This document shows, one piece after another, positions 27,825 to 35,799 of a DNA stretch of 42,871 nucleotides. Every line of letters starts with the position of its first letter. Position 1 is the first letter of the stretch. The stretch comes from Desulfuromonadales bacterium (GTDB lineage: Bacteria; Desulfobacterota; Desulfuromonadia; Desulfuromonadales; Geopsychrobacteraceae). The position numbers and the translations under genes are program-made. The notes below the pieces were generated by a model. It saw only the letters and a program-made list of their open reading frames with translations. It did no database searches and had not been told where the DNA came from. Location of the stretch: contig JAHYIY010000022.1 in NCBI GenBank assembly GCA_019429255.1, positions 1 through 42,871 of the forward strand. The letters are read 5' to 3'.

Positions 27825-28809
27825 CCTTGCTGCTACAACTCCCATCCGCGGTGAACGCCTGGATCGCATCTCCGAAGCGGGTGCCGAAACCGAAGCCCAG
27901 GCTGTCGCTGAAGCACTGCGGCGGTTAGGTCATGTGGCTGCATTGATCCCGCTGGGTACCGAAGTGGTTTCCTTTATCGGCAAGTTGCAGCTGCTAAGAC
28001 CCGCGGTCATCTTCAACCTATGTGAAGGCTTTCGCGGTGACAGCGCTAAAGAGATGCACATTGCTGCCCTCTATGAACTGCTTGATATCCCCTATACCGG
28101 ATCTCCATCTCTATGCCTGGCCCTGACCCAGAACAAAGCCCTGACCAAGGATATTCTTGTCCGTCATGGTTTGCCGACCCCCGATTATTTTTGCGTCAAA
28201 CTCAATGAAGCAGCCCCCAAAGTGACCATCGGCTTTCCGTTGATCGTCAAGCCATGCAGTGAAGATGCCTCTTTGAGTATCGGGCCCGATAGTATTGTCC
28301 ACAACGAAGCGGCCTTAAAAAAGCGCATCCGCTACATCCATGACCGCTACAGTCAGGATGCCCTGGTTGAAACCTTTATTTGCGGACGAGAATTTAACGT
28401 TGCCGTCCTGGGCAATCCTCCCACCGGGGCGCTACCCCTTTCCGAGATTGTCTTTGCCAAAAACCTCAAAGCTCCGATTGTCAGCTATGCCGGCAAATGG
28501 GAGACGACATCGGCAGAATACCAGGGGACGACACCACTCTGCCCGGCTTCGGTCGATGAAAAACTCCGTAAAAAAATTGAACACACTGCCATCAAGGCGT
28601 GCCGGTTATTCGGTTGTCGTGATTATGCCCGGGTTGATATACGCATGCAGGGATATGTGCCGCATATCCTGGAAATTAACGCCAATCCGGATATTTGCCC
28701 TGATGCCGGTTTGGCCCGTGCCGCCCACGCTGCAGGTTACGATTACCCGGCGTTGATTCAACGTATCCTCAACATGGCTCTGGCGCGCAAAGGAGCAGCA
28801 CATGCGTGA
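27802..28809 (+). CDS. D-Ala-D-Ala-ligase-like ATP-grasp enzyme 2
   Basis: This second ligase-like protein (335 residues) is paralogous to its neighbour. It shows VIFNLCEGFRGDSAKEMHIAALYELLDIPYTGSP, FPLIVKPCSEDASLSI, ETFICGREFNVAVLG and the metal strand HILEINANPDICPD with Glu291 and Asn293. The start is ATG 27802 with AGGAG eight bases upstream; the frame extends further but only within the previous gene. Two distinct ligases in one unit suggest two successive condensations or a heteromeric enzyme. It overlaps the GNAT gene by eight bases. Confidence 0.88.
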   Translation: MKVAVCYNLAATTPIRGERLDRISEAGAETEAQAVAEALRRLGHVAALIPLGTEVVSFIGKLQLLRPAVIFNLCEGFRGDSAKEMHIAALYELLDIPYTGSPSLCLALTQNKALTKDILVRHGLPTPDYFCVKLNEAAPKVTIGFPLIVKPCSEDASLSIGPDSIVHNEAALKKRIRYIHDRYSQDALVETFICGREFNVAVLGNPPTGALPLSEIVFAKNLKAPIVSYAGKWETTSAEYQGTTPLCPASVDEKLRKKIEHTAIKACRLFGCRDYARVDIRMQGYVPHILEINANPDICPDAGLARAAHAAGYDYPALIQRILNMALARKGAAHA

Positions 28810-29281
28810 TTTACAAAGTAGTGATCGGCCAAAACTGGAACAGATTCTGGTTAGTTGTAATGCCTTTACCAGCGCAGAGGTGGATTGCGCGCTGGAGCTG
28901 CTCGACAGCGTTCTGAATAACCCGGATCAGCAGGATTATGAAGTCATTGTTGCTGAAGTCGCTGGTCAGGTCGCCGGCTACGTGCTGTTCGGAGCGGTAC
29001 CCTTGACCCGGGGCAACTATGATCTCTATTGGATCGCCACCGATCCCGAATTGCACGGGCAAGGTTTTGGTCGCCAACTGATGGCAGAAACTGAAGGCCG
29101 CTTACAGACCCGTGGGGCCCGGATGCTCTGTCTGGAAACCTCATCACAGGAATTTTATCAGCGCACCCGCCGCTTTTACGAGCAGGGTGGGTACCAGGAA
29201 GAAGCGCGGATTCGGGACTTCTACCGTCCTGGCGATGACCGCATTACTTATGTCAAACGTTTTTCTGGTTTGGGGAAATGA
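28802..29281 (+). CDS. GNAT-family N-acetyltransferase
   Basis: The 159-residue protein has the GNAT core: a substrate strand region VIVAEVAGQVAGYVLFGAVPL, motif A DPELHGQGFGRQLM (acetyl-CoA pyrophosphate loop) and motif B FYEQGGYQEEARI. It should transfer an acetyl or similar group to an amine. It is shorter than AblB, the beta-lysine acetyltransferase of methanogens and some bacteria (about 270-plus residues), so it is not simply that enzyme. AAAGGAG precedes the ATG, and it sits between the ligases and kamA, one base from the latter. Confidence 0.88.
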   Translation: MRDLQSSDRPKLEQILVSCNAFTSAEVDCALELLDSVLNNPDQQDYEVIVAEVAGQVAGYVLFGAVPLTRGNYDLYWIATDPELHGQGFGRQLMAETEGRLQTRGARMLCLETSSQEFYQRTRRFYEQGGYQEEARIRDFYRPGDDRITYVKRFSGLGK

Positions 29282-29282
29282 G

Positions 29283-30371
29283 ATGGAAATCTGGCAGAAA
29301 CAGCTGCAAGCAAGCATTACCGATCCGCAAAAACTGACCCGGGCTTACGGCATTGATCCGGCACCGCTTAATGCCGTTGCTGACAAGTATCCGATGCGCG
29401 TAACCCCCTATTACCGCGATCTGATCAAATATGTCGGCGACCCAATCTGGAATCAGGCGGTTCCCGATGAACGCGAATGTCACGACAGTATCTGTGTTGA
29501 TGACCCTCTCGAAGAGGAGAACCAGAGCCCGGTTCCCAACCTGGTACATCGTTACCCCGACCGTGTGCTCTTCCTGGTCTGTTCCGAATGCGCCATGTAC
29601 TGCCGTTTCTGTACCCGCAAGCGCAAAGTCGGTGGTGCTGACATGCAGATTACCAGCAGCACCATCAGTGCTGGTATCGACTATATTGCTGATCATCCTG
29701 AAATTCGCGATGTCATCGTTTCCGGTGGCGATCCCCTGCTGCTCAGCGACGAGAAACTTGATGACATTCTCACGCGCCTGCGCGCCATCCCCCATGTTCA
29801 AATCATTCGTATCGGTACCCGGGTACCGGTGGTACTGCCGATGCGGATTACTTCGGGCCTGATCCGGGTGCTGCGCAAGCACCATCCCCTGTACCTGAAT
29901 ACCCATTTTAACCATCCCGATGAGATCACCAGTCAATCAGCCAAGGCCTGTGAACGCCTGGCCAACATTGGTATTCCTTTGGGCAATCAGTGTGTACTGC
30001 TACGTGGAGTGAATGACGACCCAGTGGTAATGAAACAACTGATGCATAAATTGCTGCAGATCCGCGTGCGTCCCTACTACATTTACCAGGCCGATATGGT
30101 GCAGGGAACCGACCACTTTCGCACCCGGGTGGAAGAAGGGCTGGAGATCATCAGGGCCCTGCGCGGACACACCAGCGGCATGGCGGTACCGGCTTACGTT
30201 ATTGATGCTCCTGGCGGTGGTGGCAAAATTCCGTTGCTCCCAGATTACCTGCAATCCCTTGGTGCCGATGTCGTTTTAAAAAATTACCAGGGCAAAGAAT
30301 TTCACTACGCCAATGCTGCAGAACGCGAATTGGATGAACCCCTTGAAAAAGAGGTTAACCGTAGCTACTGA
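29283..30371 (+). CDS. kamA: KamA-family radical SAM aminomutase, probable lysine 2,3-aminomutase
   Basis: KamA-type enzymes use a [4Fe-4S] cluster, S-adenosylmethionine and PLP to move an amino group from carbon 2 to 3. The cluster motif is CAMYCRFC (Cys103, 107, 110). Residues that bind lysine in Clostridium lysine 2,3-aminomutase are present: Arg in CTRKR (Arg112), Asp271 in YIYQAD and Asp308 in DAPGGGGK, whose Lys315 should hold PLP. At 362 residues it lacks the C-terminal cysteine-rich zinc tail of the clostridial enzyme. The start is ATG 29283, one base after the GNAT stop; the frame extends upstream but inside that gene. A hairpin terminator follows. Confidence 0.92.
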   Translation: MEIWQKQLQASITDPQKLTRAYGIDPAPLNAVADKYPMRVTPYYRDLIKYVGDPIWNQAVPDERECHDSICVDDPLEEENQSPVPNLVHRYPDRVLFLVCSECAMYCRFCTRKRKVGGADMQITSSTISAGIDYIADHPEIRDVIVSGGDPLLLSDEKLDDILTRLRAIPHVQIIRIGTRVPVVLPMRITSGLIRVLRKHHPLYLNTHFNHPDEITSQSAKACERLANIGIPLGNQCVLLRGVNDDPVVMKQLMHKLLQIRVRPYYIYQADMVQGTDHFRTRVEEGLEIIRALRGHTSGMAVPAYVIDAPGGGGKIPLLPDYLQSLGADVVLKNYQGKEFHYANAAERELDEPLEKEVNRSY

Positions 30372-30382
30372 CAAACGCGAAA

Positions 30383-30426
30383 AAAGCAACCCCTCGGCGC
30401 CTTTAGCCGACCGGAGGGGTTGCTTT
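30383..30426 (+). terminator. Hairpin terminator of the kamA operon
   Basis: AAAGCAACCCCTC and GAGGGGTTGCTTT form a 13-bp stem around an 18-base middle. The T run is short (TTT), so termination may be only moderately efficient. It closes the four-gene unit twelve bases after the kamA stop. Confidence 0.78.
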
Positions 30427-30497
30427 CCCGCCGCAAAACAGGAATGATGGATGCAAGTTGAACGACGTGGCCATCAACCCATAACTGGTTTTATCCT

Positions 30498-31127
30498 ATG
30501 TATTCCTTTGATTTGACCCTGGATCCACCAACCAGCCGGGAGCTTGACAGCGCCCTGACTGAGCTGAAAAAACAGCGCCGTAAACTGATGATCCGTTCCT
30601 GCATTTCCGACGGAATCCATATCGTGCTGCTGTTGCTGCTTTATTTTGGTAATTTTCTCAGCGGTCGTTCCATTATGGTGTTGATTGCCTTAAGCCTGGT
30701 CATTGCCATCATTCTTGCGACCGCGACCCGGGAATCATTGTTTTTTTCCGATCTGATTGCTATTGCTGTCACCATCATCACCACGGCAGCGGCCGCAACG
30801 CTGCTGCTTGCCATCGCCATGCATCAGCCCTGGGGGGGCAGTATTGTTGCCGGTCTGCTTGCCGGCACCATCGTCAGCTCCGGCACCATTTTAGGGCGTA
30901 GATTGAAAAAAATCATGTTTGCCATTGAGCAGTTAACACTGATTCCGGCTGATGATCCGGTCCTTGAGGAGTTGGGCGTTTTCTGTCAACGCTACCCGGA
31001 CTTGCGTCATTACCGTGAGCAGGCGTCACGCAATTTGCGTCCGCATCTGACCTATGGTGAGCTCTTTGCCATGCGCGACTGGCATCAACAGCGGGGTGAA
31101 CAGAGACCGGTGAACGGTGAGCGGTGA
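30498..31127 (+). CDS. Hypothetical membrane protein (209 aa)
   Basis: This protein has a charged N-terminus (LDSALTELKKQRRKLMIR), about four hydrophobic segments between residues 35 and 130 (IHIVLLLLLYFGNFL, IMVLIALSLVIAIILA, LIAIAVTIITTAAAATLLLAIA, IVAGLLAGTIVSSGTIL) and a soluble C-terminal helix region. No family is recognised. It follows the kamA terminator and has no strong ribosome site. Its last codons and stop lie in a 14-bp tandem repeat (31109-31150), so the original C-terminus may have been altered by repeat expansion. Confidence 0.75.
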   Translation: MYSFDLTLDPPTSRELDSALTELKKQRRKLMIRSCISDGIHIVLLLLLYFGNFLSGRSIMVLIALSLVIAIILATATRESLFFSDLIAIAVTIITTAAAATLLLAIAMHQPWGGSIVAGLLAGTIVSSGTILGRRLKKIMFAIEQLTLIPADDPVLEELGVFCQRYPDLRHYREQASRNLRPHLTYGELFAMRDWHQQRGEQRPVNGER

Positions 31128-31150
31128 ACGGTGAGCGGTGAACGGTAACT
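31109..31150. repeat. 14-bp tandem repeat, three units
   Basis: The unit GGTGAACGGTGAGC occurs twice exactly (31109-31122, 31123-31136), then a third time with changes at the end. It overlaps the 3' end of the membrane-protein gene and includes its stop codon. Confidence 0.8.
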
Positions 31151-31214
31151 TGATACCGCCAGGCTGAAGAGGTTACACTGGGAAATCGACTGTACTGGCT
31201 TTGCAAGGGTGATG

Positions 31215-33254
31215 ATGAAACAAATTCTGCTGTTTTCACTATTTACTGCTCTATTCTTCTTTTCTACACCAACCTGGGCTGCTGTCGATTATCATCTCGA
31301 GGTGCAACTGCACCCGGCGCAGCAGCAACTGGAAGGCACAGCAACCTTTAGCGTTCCTCAGTTTGCTGACCGGCAATTCCATGCGCGACTTGCACCCACG
31401 GCAATAGTCCATCAGGTGCGCCAGGGAACCCGGGCAATCAATTACCAGTTCAGGGATGATCGCCTGAGTTTGCAGCTCATCAATGATGATCCCGTTACCA
31501 TCAATTATTCAGCCATCTTCAATGATCCGGTTGCCACCATACCGGTCCATACCGAAGACCCGAGTTTCGGTATTTCGGCAACTATCAGCCCGGTCGGCAC
31601 CTATCTTTCAGCCGGCACCGCCTGGTATCCACAAATCAGTGCCGCAGATATCAACTATCACATTCGCATCAGCGCTCCCGGCAACACGGAGGCGATCACA
31701 TCCGGCCGGCGCCAGTATCGCTACCATGATGGCGCCTTTAGCACATCAGCCTGGGAGATCGACTATCCGCTGCGCGGACTGACCCTTTCCGCCGGCCCCT
31801 ATCAGGTATTTGAGGATATCAGCGGCTCCGTGCCGATCTATGCCTACTTTTACCCCGAGTCAGCCGATCTGGCACCAACCTATCTGAAGGAATCGCGCCG
31901 CTATCTTGATCTCTATGAACGGCTGTTCGGTCCCTACCCTTTTGCCCACTTTGCTATTGTTGAAAACTTTTTTCCAACCGGTTACGGTTTGCCCGGCTGG
32001 ACCCTGCTCGGCAACACGGTTATCCGCCTGCCTTTTGTCGTCACCACCAGTCTCGGTCACGAAATTGCCCATTCCTGGTGGGGAAACGGGGTCTGGGTAG
32101 ATTTCAATCAAGGTAACTGGTCTGAAGGGCTGGTATCCTATATCGCTGATCACCTGTTTGAAGAATATAACAGTAGTGAAAATGCGCGCAGCTACCGACT
32201 CAATCAGCTGATAACCTACGCAAACCTGACCAATCCGATAAACCGCTTTACCGTGCAGAACTTCATCTATCGCAGTGATCGTCCGAGCCAGTCCATTGGC
32301 TATGGCAAAACCATGATGGTTTTTCACATGCTGCGCCATGAGGTCGGGGATCAAATCTTTTGGCGGACGTTAGGCGAGATTGCCGCACAACAGATGTTCA
32401 CCCGCATTGGCTGGAGTCATTTTGCTGACTATTTCGGCGCCGCAACTGGCCGTGATTTAACCCCCTTCTTTAGCCAATGGATCAGCCGCACGGATGATCT
32501 GCAACTGCAGCTTGTGCAGACAACGCAGGTAGAAACCGATCAAGGCTGGTTAACAGGCGCCACATTAAAGCAGAACACCACGCCTTATCAACTAATGGTC
32601 AACATACGACTGGAAAACCATCAGGAGCAACTCACACAAACTATCCGTCTCAACCGCGAACAGCATGAATTTTCCATCGCTACCGAATGGCGTCCGGAGC
32701 GTATCATTATCGATCCGGATGTCGACCTGTTTCGCCTGATGGCAGCAACGGAAATTCCGTCAACCATCGCTTCGATCCGCGGCAGCACAAAGCTGCTGGC
32801 TGTTGTCGCTGACCACTTGACACCGGTTCCGGCAGCGCGACAGAGCTTGTTGGCCGGCCTGCGTCAGGCGCATATACCGATTATCTCTGTCGAACAGGTG
32901 ACTGCAGAGCAACTAAGTCAGCATGACTTGCTGATTTTCGGGATTAATGACCGGCTGATGCCGGCGGCTGAGATGGATGAGAGGTTAAAAAAACTACTTA
33001 GCAAGGAAGAGGATGGAGCAACGACGTGCGCAGAGGGTGTCGGCGTGATCGTCACACGCAACCCCTATCATCCCGAGCGCCATGCGGCATGGTTTGTCAG
33101 TGATGGATCAGAACATGTTGTGTCCGTTGCCCGCAGAATCCCCCATTACGGGCGCTACGGCCAACTCTTTTTTGCCGATGGCAACAACCAGCTCAAAGAG
33201 CTCAATCTACCAACCACCACCCCGCTACAGAAATTTTTTATTCAGCAGAAATAA
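31215..33254 (+). CDS. Exported M1-family (gluzincin) metallopeptidase-like protein
   Basis: The protein has a signal peptide (MKQILLFSLFTALFFFSTPTWAA), an N-terminal beta-rich M1 domain and a gluzincin active site, HEIAHSWWGNG (His282, Glu283, His286), with a downstream GNWSEG glutamate (Glu304) as third zinc ligand. The spacing between HExxH and that glutamate is 17 residues rather than the usual 18. A YGKTMMVFHMLR helix follows, and a C-terminal region of about 150 residues is not recognised. ATG 31215 is preferred because AAGGG is five bases upstream; ATG 31212 and GTG 31209 are in frame. It probably acts as an aminopeptidase in the periplasm. Confidence 0.88.
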   Translation: MKQILLFSLFTALFFFSTPTWAAVDYHLEVQLHPAQQQLEGTATFSVPQFADRQFHARLAPTAIVHQVRQGTRAINYQFRDDRLSLQLINDDPVTINYSAIFNDPVATIPVHTEDPSFGISATISPVGTYLSAGTAWYPQISAADINYHIRISAPGNTEAITSGRRQYRYHDGAFSTSAWEIDYPLRGLTLSAGPYQVFEDISGSVPIYAYFYPESADLAPTYLKESRRYLDLYERLFGPYPFAHFAIVENFFPTGYGLPGWTLLGNTVIRLPFVVTTSLGHEIAHSWWGNGVWVDFNQGNWSEGLVSYIADHLFEEYNSSENARSYRLNQLITYANLTNPINRFTVQNFIYRSDRPSQSIGYGKTMMVFHMLRHEVGDQIFWRTLGEIAAQQMFTRIGWSHFADYFGAATGRDLTPFFSQWISRTDDLQLQLVQTTQVETDQGWLTGATLKQNTTPYQLMVNIRLENHQEQLTQTIRLNREQHEFSIATEWRPERIIIDPDVDLFRLMAATEIPSTIASIRGSTKLLAVVADHLTPVPAARQSLLAGLRQAHIPIISVEQVTAEQLSQHDLLIFGINDRLMPAAEMDERLKKLLSKEEDGATTCAEGVGVIVTRNPYHPERHAAWFVSDGSEHVVSVARRIPHYGRYGQLFFADGNNQLKELNLPTTTPLQKFFIQQK

Positions 33255-33267
33255 CCTGCATGTCTGT

Positions 33268-34401
33268 TCAGGCGCGCTCAAACGGCTCATAAAGGCGCTT
33301 GTATTCATCCTGGGCATAGCGATCGGTCATGCTGGCGATATAGTCGCAGATCACCCGTTCTCGGCCATGAAGCTCGTAGCGGCGTTGGTACTTTTCCGGC
33401 AACAGCAAGGGATTATCCATATAATTTTCAAACAGCAAGGTTAAAAAGCGTTCGGCCTTAACCCGCATCCGCTCGACCTTATGGTGGCGGTAGAGTTTTC
33501 TGAACAAAAAAGCTTTCAGCTCCTTGTTACGTTCTTTCATCTCTTGGCTAAAAGTCACCAGCTTGCCGGTGTGGCGGCGCACATCATCCAGATAGACAAT
33601 TGAGTGGCGCTGCAGTTGCGCCGCTGTTGTCGCTACCAGATCCTGGATCAGTTCACCGATCAAGCGACTGACCGTCTGCAGAATATGGCGTTTTTCGCTG
33701 ATCCCGGGAAAGCGCCGACCAACATCGACCCAGGTGCGCTGCCAGAGTTCTACCCCGGTCAGGTCATCCAGAATAACGTAGCCGGCCTTTAAACCATCAT
33801 CAATGTCATGGTTGTTATAGGCGATTTCATCAGCGAGATCGATGATCTGCGCTTCGAGGGTCGGCTGTTCGGCCGGACAATAATGAGTGACAGCAGAGAT
33901 GCCCGCATGATCGTAGGACGTGGTGTGCTTGATAATCCCTTCGCGGGTTTCGTAGCATAAATTCAAGCCGTCAAAGTCCGGATAGCGTTGCTCCAGCACC
34001 TCAACAATCCGCAGTGATTGCTGATTATGTTCAAAACCGCCGTGATCCTTCATCAAACGGTTTAACACATGCTCGCCGGTATGACCAAAGGGGGTATGTC
34101 CCAGATCGTGGGAGAGGGCCAGGGCCTCTACCAGGTCTTCATTGAGTTTCAGTTTGCGGGCAATGCCGCGGGCAATCTGGGCGACTTCCAGAGAGTGAGT
34201 CAAGCGCGTCCGATAATAGTCCCCTTCGTGATTGACAAACACCTGGGTTTTGTATTCAAGGCGGCGAAACGCAGCACAATGGATAATCCGGTCGCGATCG
34301 CGCTCAAACGCCAGGCGATCATCCTTGTAGATTTCATCATATTTGCGTCCCCGGCTGCCTTCACTTTTAGCTGCATATTCAGCTAGATACTGTTCATGCA
34401 T
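33268..34401 (-). CDS. dgt: dGTP triphosphohydrolase-like HD-domain protein
   Basis: Dgt-type enzymes split dGTP, or other dNTPs, to nucleoside and tripolyphosphate and so tune dNTP pools. The 377-residue protein has FRRLEYKTQVFVN and YRTRLTHSLEVAQIARGIA with His69, then the HD dyad SHDLGHTPFGHTGE (His98-Asp99, His102, His107), all in family order, plus DLADEIAYNNHDIDDG. It is a type-2 (shorter) dGTPase-like protein. It is convergent with the peptidase gene, 13 bases apart. A MITE (copy B) has inserted 33 bases upstream of its start. Confidence 0.94.
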   Translation of the reverse strand: MHEQYLAEYAAKSEGSRGRKYDEIYKDDRLAFERDRDRIIHCAAFRRLEYKTQVFVNHEGDYYRTRLTHSLEVAQIARGIARKLKLNEDLVEALALSHDLGHTPFGHTGEHVLNRLMKDHGGFEHNQQSLRIVEVLEQRYPDFDGLNLCYETREGIIKHTTSYDHAGISAVTHYCPAEQPTLEAQIIDLADEIAYNNHDIDDGLKAGYVILDDLTGVELWQRTWVDVGRRFPGISEKRHILQTVSRLIGELIQDLVATTAAQLQRHSIVYLDDVRRHTGKLVTFSQEMKERNKELKAFLFRKLYRHHKVERMRVKAERFLTLLFENYMDNPLLLPEKYQRRYELHGRERVICDYIASMTDRYAQDEYKRLYEPFERA

Positions 34402-34434
34402 GGCTACACTCCTTGGGCAAATGAATTGTCACTT

Positions 34435-34591
34435 GTATCTGTTCAGCACCGGGTAGGGAACTCTATGTCAAGGGACGCGATTGTTTCCCGTTGGGTCATC
34501 CATGACCGCTTGTTGTCGCCGTCTATGGCGACAACAACCCTTGCCACAGGATCCAAAGGCCCGGCGCGAAGGAAGGCAGCTGAACAATTGC
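34435..34591 (+). mobile_element. MITE copy B (157 bp) with near-exact 8-bp target duplication
   Basis: It begins GTATCTGTTCAGCACCGGG like copy A and ends AGCTGAACAATTGC, a more diverged right terminus. TGTCACTT (34427-34434) and TGTCACTG (34592-34599) flank it. About 50 bases in the middle are absent from copy A, including a perfect hairpin TTGTTGTCGCC/GGCGACAACAA. It fills much of the 342-base gap between dgt and rsmD and may carry or disturb the dgt promoter. Confidence 0.72.
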
Positions 34592-34617
34592 TGTCACTGT
34601 TACAATACTAACCAGGT

Positions 34618-34634
34618 GTGACAATTTAAGTCAC
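34618..34634. promoter_or_regulatory. Palindromic operator-like site upstream of rsmD
   Basis: GTGAC, seven AT-rich bases, GTCAC form a perfect 17-bp palindrome between the MITE and rsmD. The half-site spacing suits a dimeric DNA-binding protein. No regulator can be assigned. Confidence 0.3.
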
Positions 34635-34743
34635 GGCAACAGAGATTAAAATCAAAAATTTTTTCACCTTGCCCTTAGCCGGTGCGACTGGTAAAAACCG
34701 GACAAACAAAAACCTCATTATGAGTCAGGAGTTGTCAACAACC

Positions 34744-35298
34744 ATGCGTATTATCGCCGGCTCAGCCCGCGGGAAAAAACTGGCCACCTTTGACGGCAAG
34801 CAGATCCGGCCAACCCCGGACCGCGTTCGTGAAGCTCTATTCAGCACGTTGAACAGTCGTTTTGGCGGATTCAATGGTCTCAAGGTGCTGGAACTTTTTG
34901 CCGGGACCGGCGCCCAGTCCCTCGAAGCCTTAAGCCGTGGAGCAGCAACGGCAGTAATGATCGAGCATAGTTCCTATGCCATCAAATTGATGAAAGAAAA
35001 TATTGCCGGTTGCGGTTTTGGCGATCGGGTGACACTGCTCCCCGGTGAGCTTCCCGCCTGCCTGGACAAGGTGTGCCGGTATGCACCCTTTGACCTGATT
35101 CTTCTCGACCCTCCTTACCACACCGGTTTGACTGATCAGGTCCTCGCCAGAGTCGAATCCTTGAATCTTTTAGCGGATGGTGGAATAATCTGCGCCGAGA
35201 CACAACGCAATGAGATGCCAGAGTACCAGGGTGCATTAACCTTGCTTGATCGCCGTTGCTATGGTTCAACCGCAATCCATCTGTTTGGCTTACCTTGA
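34744..35298 (+). CDS. rsmD: 16S rRNA (guanine(966)-N(2))-methyltransferase
   Basis: RsmD methylates G966 of 16S rRNA. The 184-residue protein starts MRIIAGSARGKKL, has the SAM motif LELFAGTGAQSLEALSRGA (50-68) and the catalytic DPPY at 122-125. The start is ATG 34744, giving the family's usual N-terminus; AGGAG lies 12 bases upstream. Longer starts at 34720 or 34669 add residues not seen in the family. It is followed nine bases later by coaD, a common pairing. Confidence 0.94.
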   Translation: MRIIAGSARGKKLATFDGKQIRPTPDRVREALFSTLNSRFGGFNGLKVLELFAGTGAQSLEALSRGAATAVMIEHSSYAIKLMKENIAGCGFGDRVTLLPGELPACLDKVCRYAPFDLILLDPPYHTGLTDQVLARVESLNLLADGGIICAETQRNEMPEYQGALTLLDRRCYGSTAIHLFGLP

Positions 35299-35307
35299 GG
35301 AAACTTC

Positions 35308-35796
35308 ATGAATCGACATATAGCCATCTACCCAGGCTCATTCGACCCGTTAACCAACGGCCATCTTGATATCATCAACCGCGGCCTGGAAATTTTTGAT
35401 ACGGTTGTCGTTGCCGTCGCCTGCAACAATGAAAAAAGCGGCCTGTTTTCCATCATCGAGCGCATCGACATGATTAATCAACTGGTCGCTGACAATTCGC
35501 GCATCCAGGTTGAAACCTTCAGTGGGTTGCTGGTAGATTATGTGGTCAGCAAAAAGGCCCGGGTCATTCTGCGCGGGTTGCGTGCAGTTACCGACTTTGA
35601 ATTTGAATTCCAGCTGGCGCAGATGAATCGTACCGTGTGTGAGCAGGTAGAAACCCTCTTTATGATGACCTCCCCCGAGTGCGCTTATTTAAGCTCATCC
35701 ATTGTCAAAGAGGTCGGCCGCCTCAAGGGAGATATCAGCAAGTTCGTGCCGGCACTGGTCGCCGACAAGCTAATAGAAAAGTTCGGCCATCGCTGA
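35308..35796 (+). CDS. coaD: Phosphopantetheine adenylyltransferase
   Basis: CoaD makes dephospho-CoA from 4'-phosphopantetheine and ATP. The 162-residue length is typical. The nucleotidyltransferase motif YPGSFDPLTNGH (His19 in the TxGH position) and the second motif YLSSSIVKEVGRLKGDIS are present. GAGG precedes the ATG at 35308. It forms an operon with rsmD and converges with the creatininase-family gene three bases downstream. Confidence 0.96.
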   Translation: MNRHIAIYPGSFDPLTNGHLDIINRGLEIFDTVVVAVACNNEKSGLFSIIERIDMINQLVADNSRIQVETFSGLLVDYVVSKKARVILRGLRAVTDFEFEFQLAQMNRTVCEQVETLFMMTSPECAYLSSSIVKEVGRLKGDISKFVPALVADKLIEKFGHR

Positions 35797-35799
35797 ACC

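Noticed and set aside
29112-30371. 419-residue version of KamA
   Set aside because: The extra N-terminal part overlaps the GNAT gene in another frame; ATG 29283 directly follows the GNAT stop.
34396-34611. 71-codon plus-strand open frame between dgt and rsmD
   Set aside because: Most of it is the MITE copy B with its inverted repeats, so it is not a gene.
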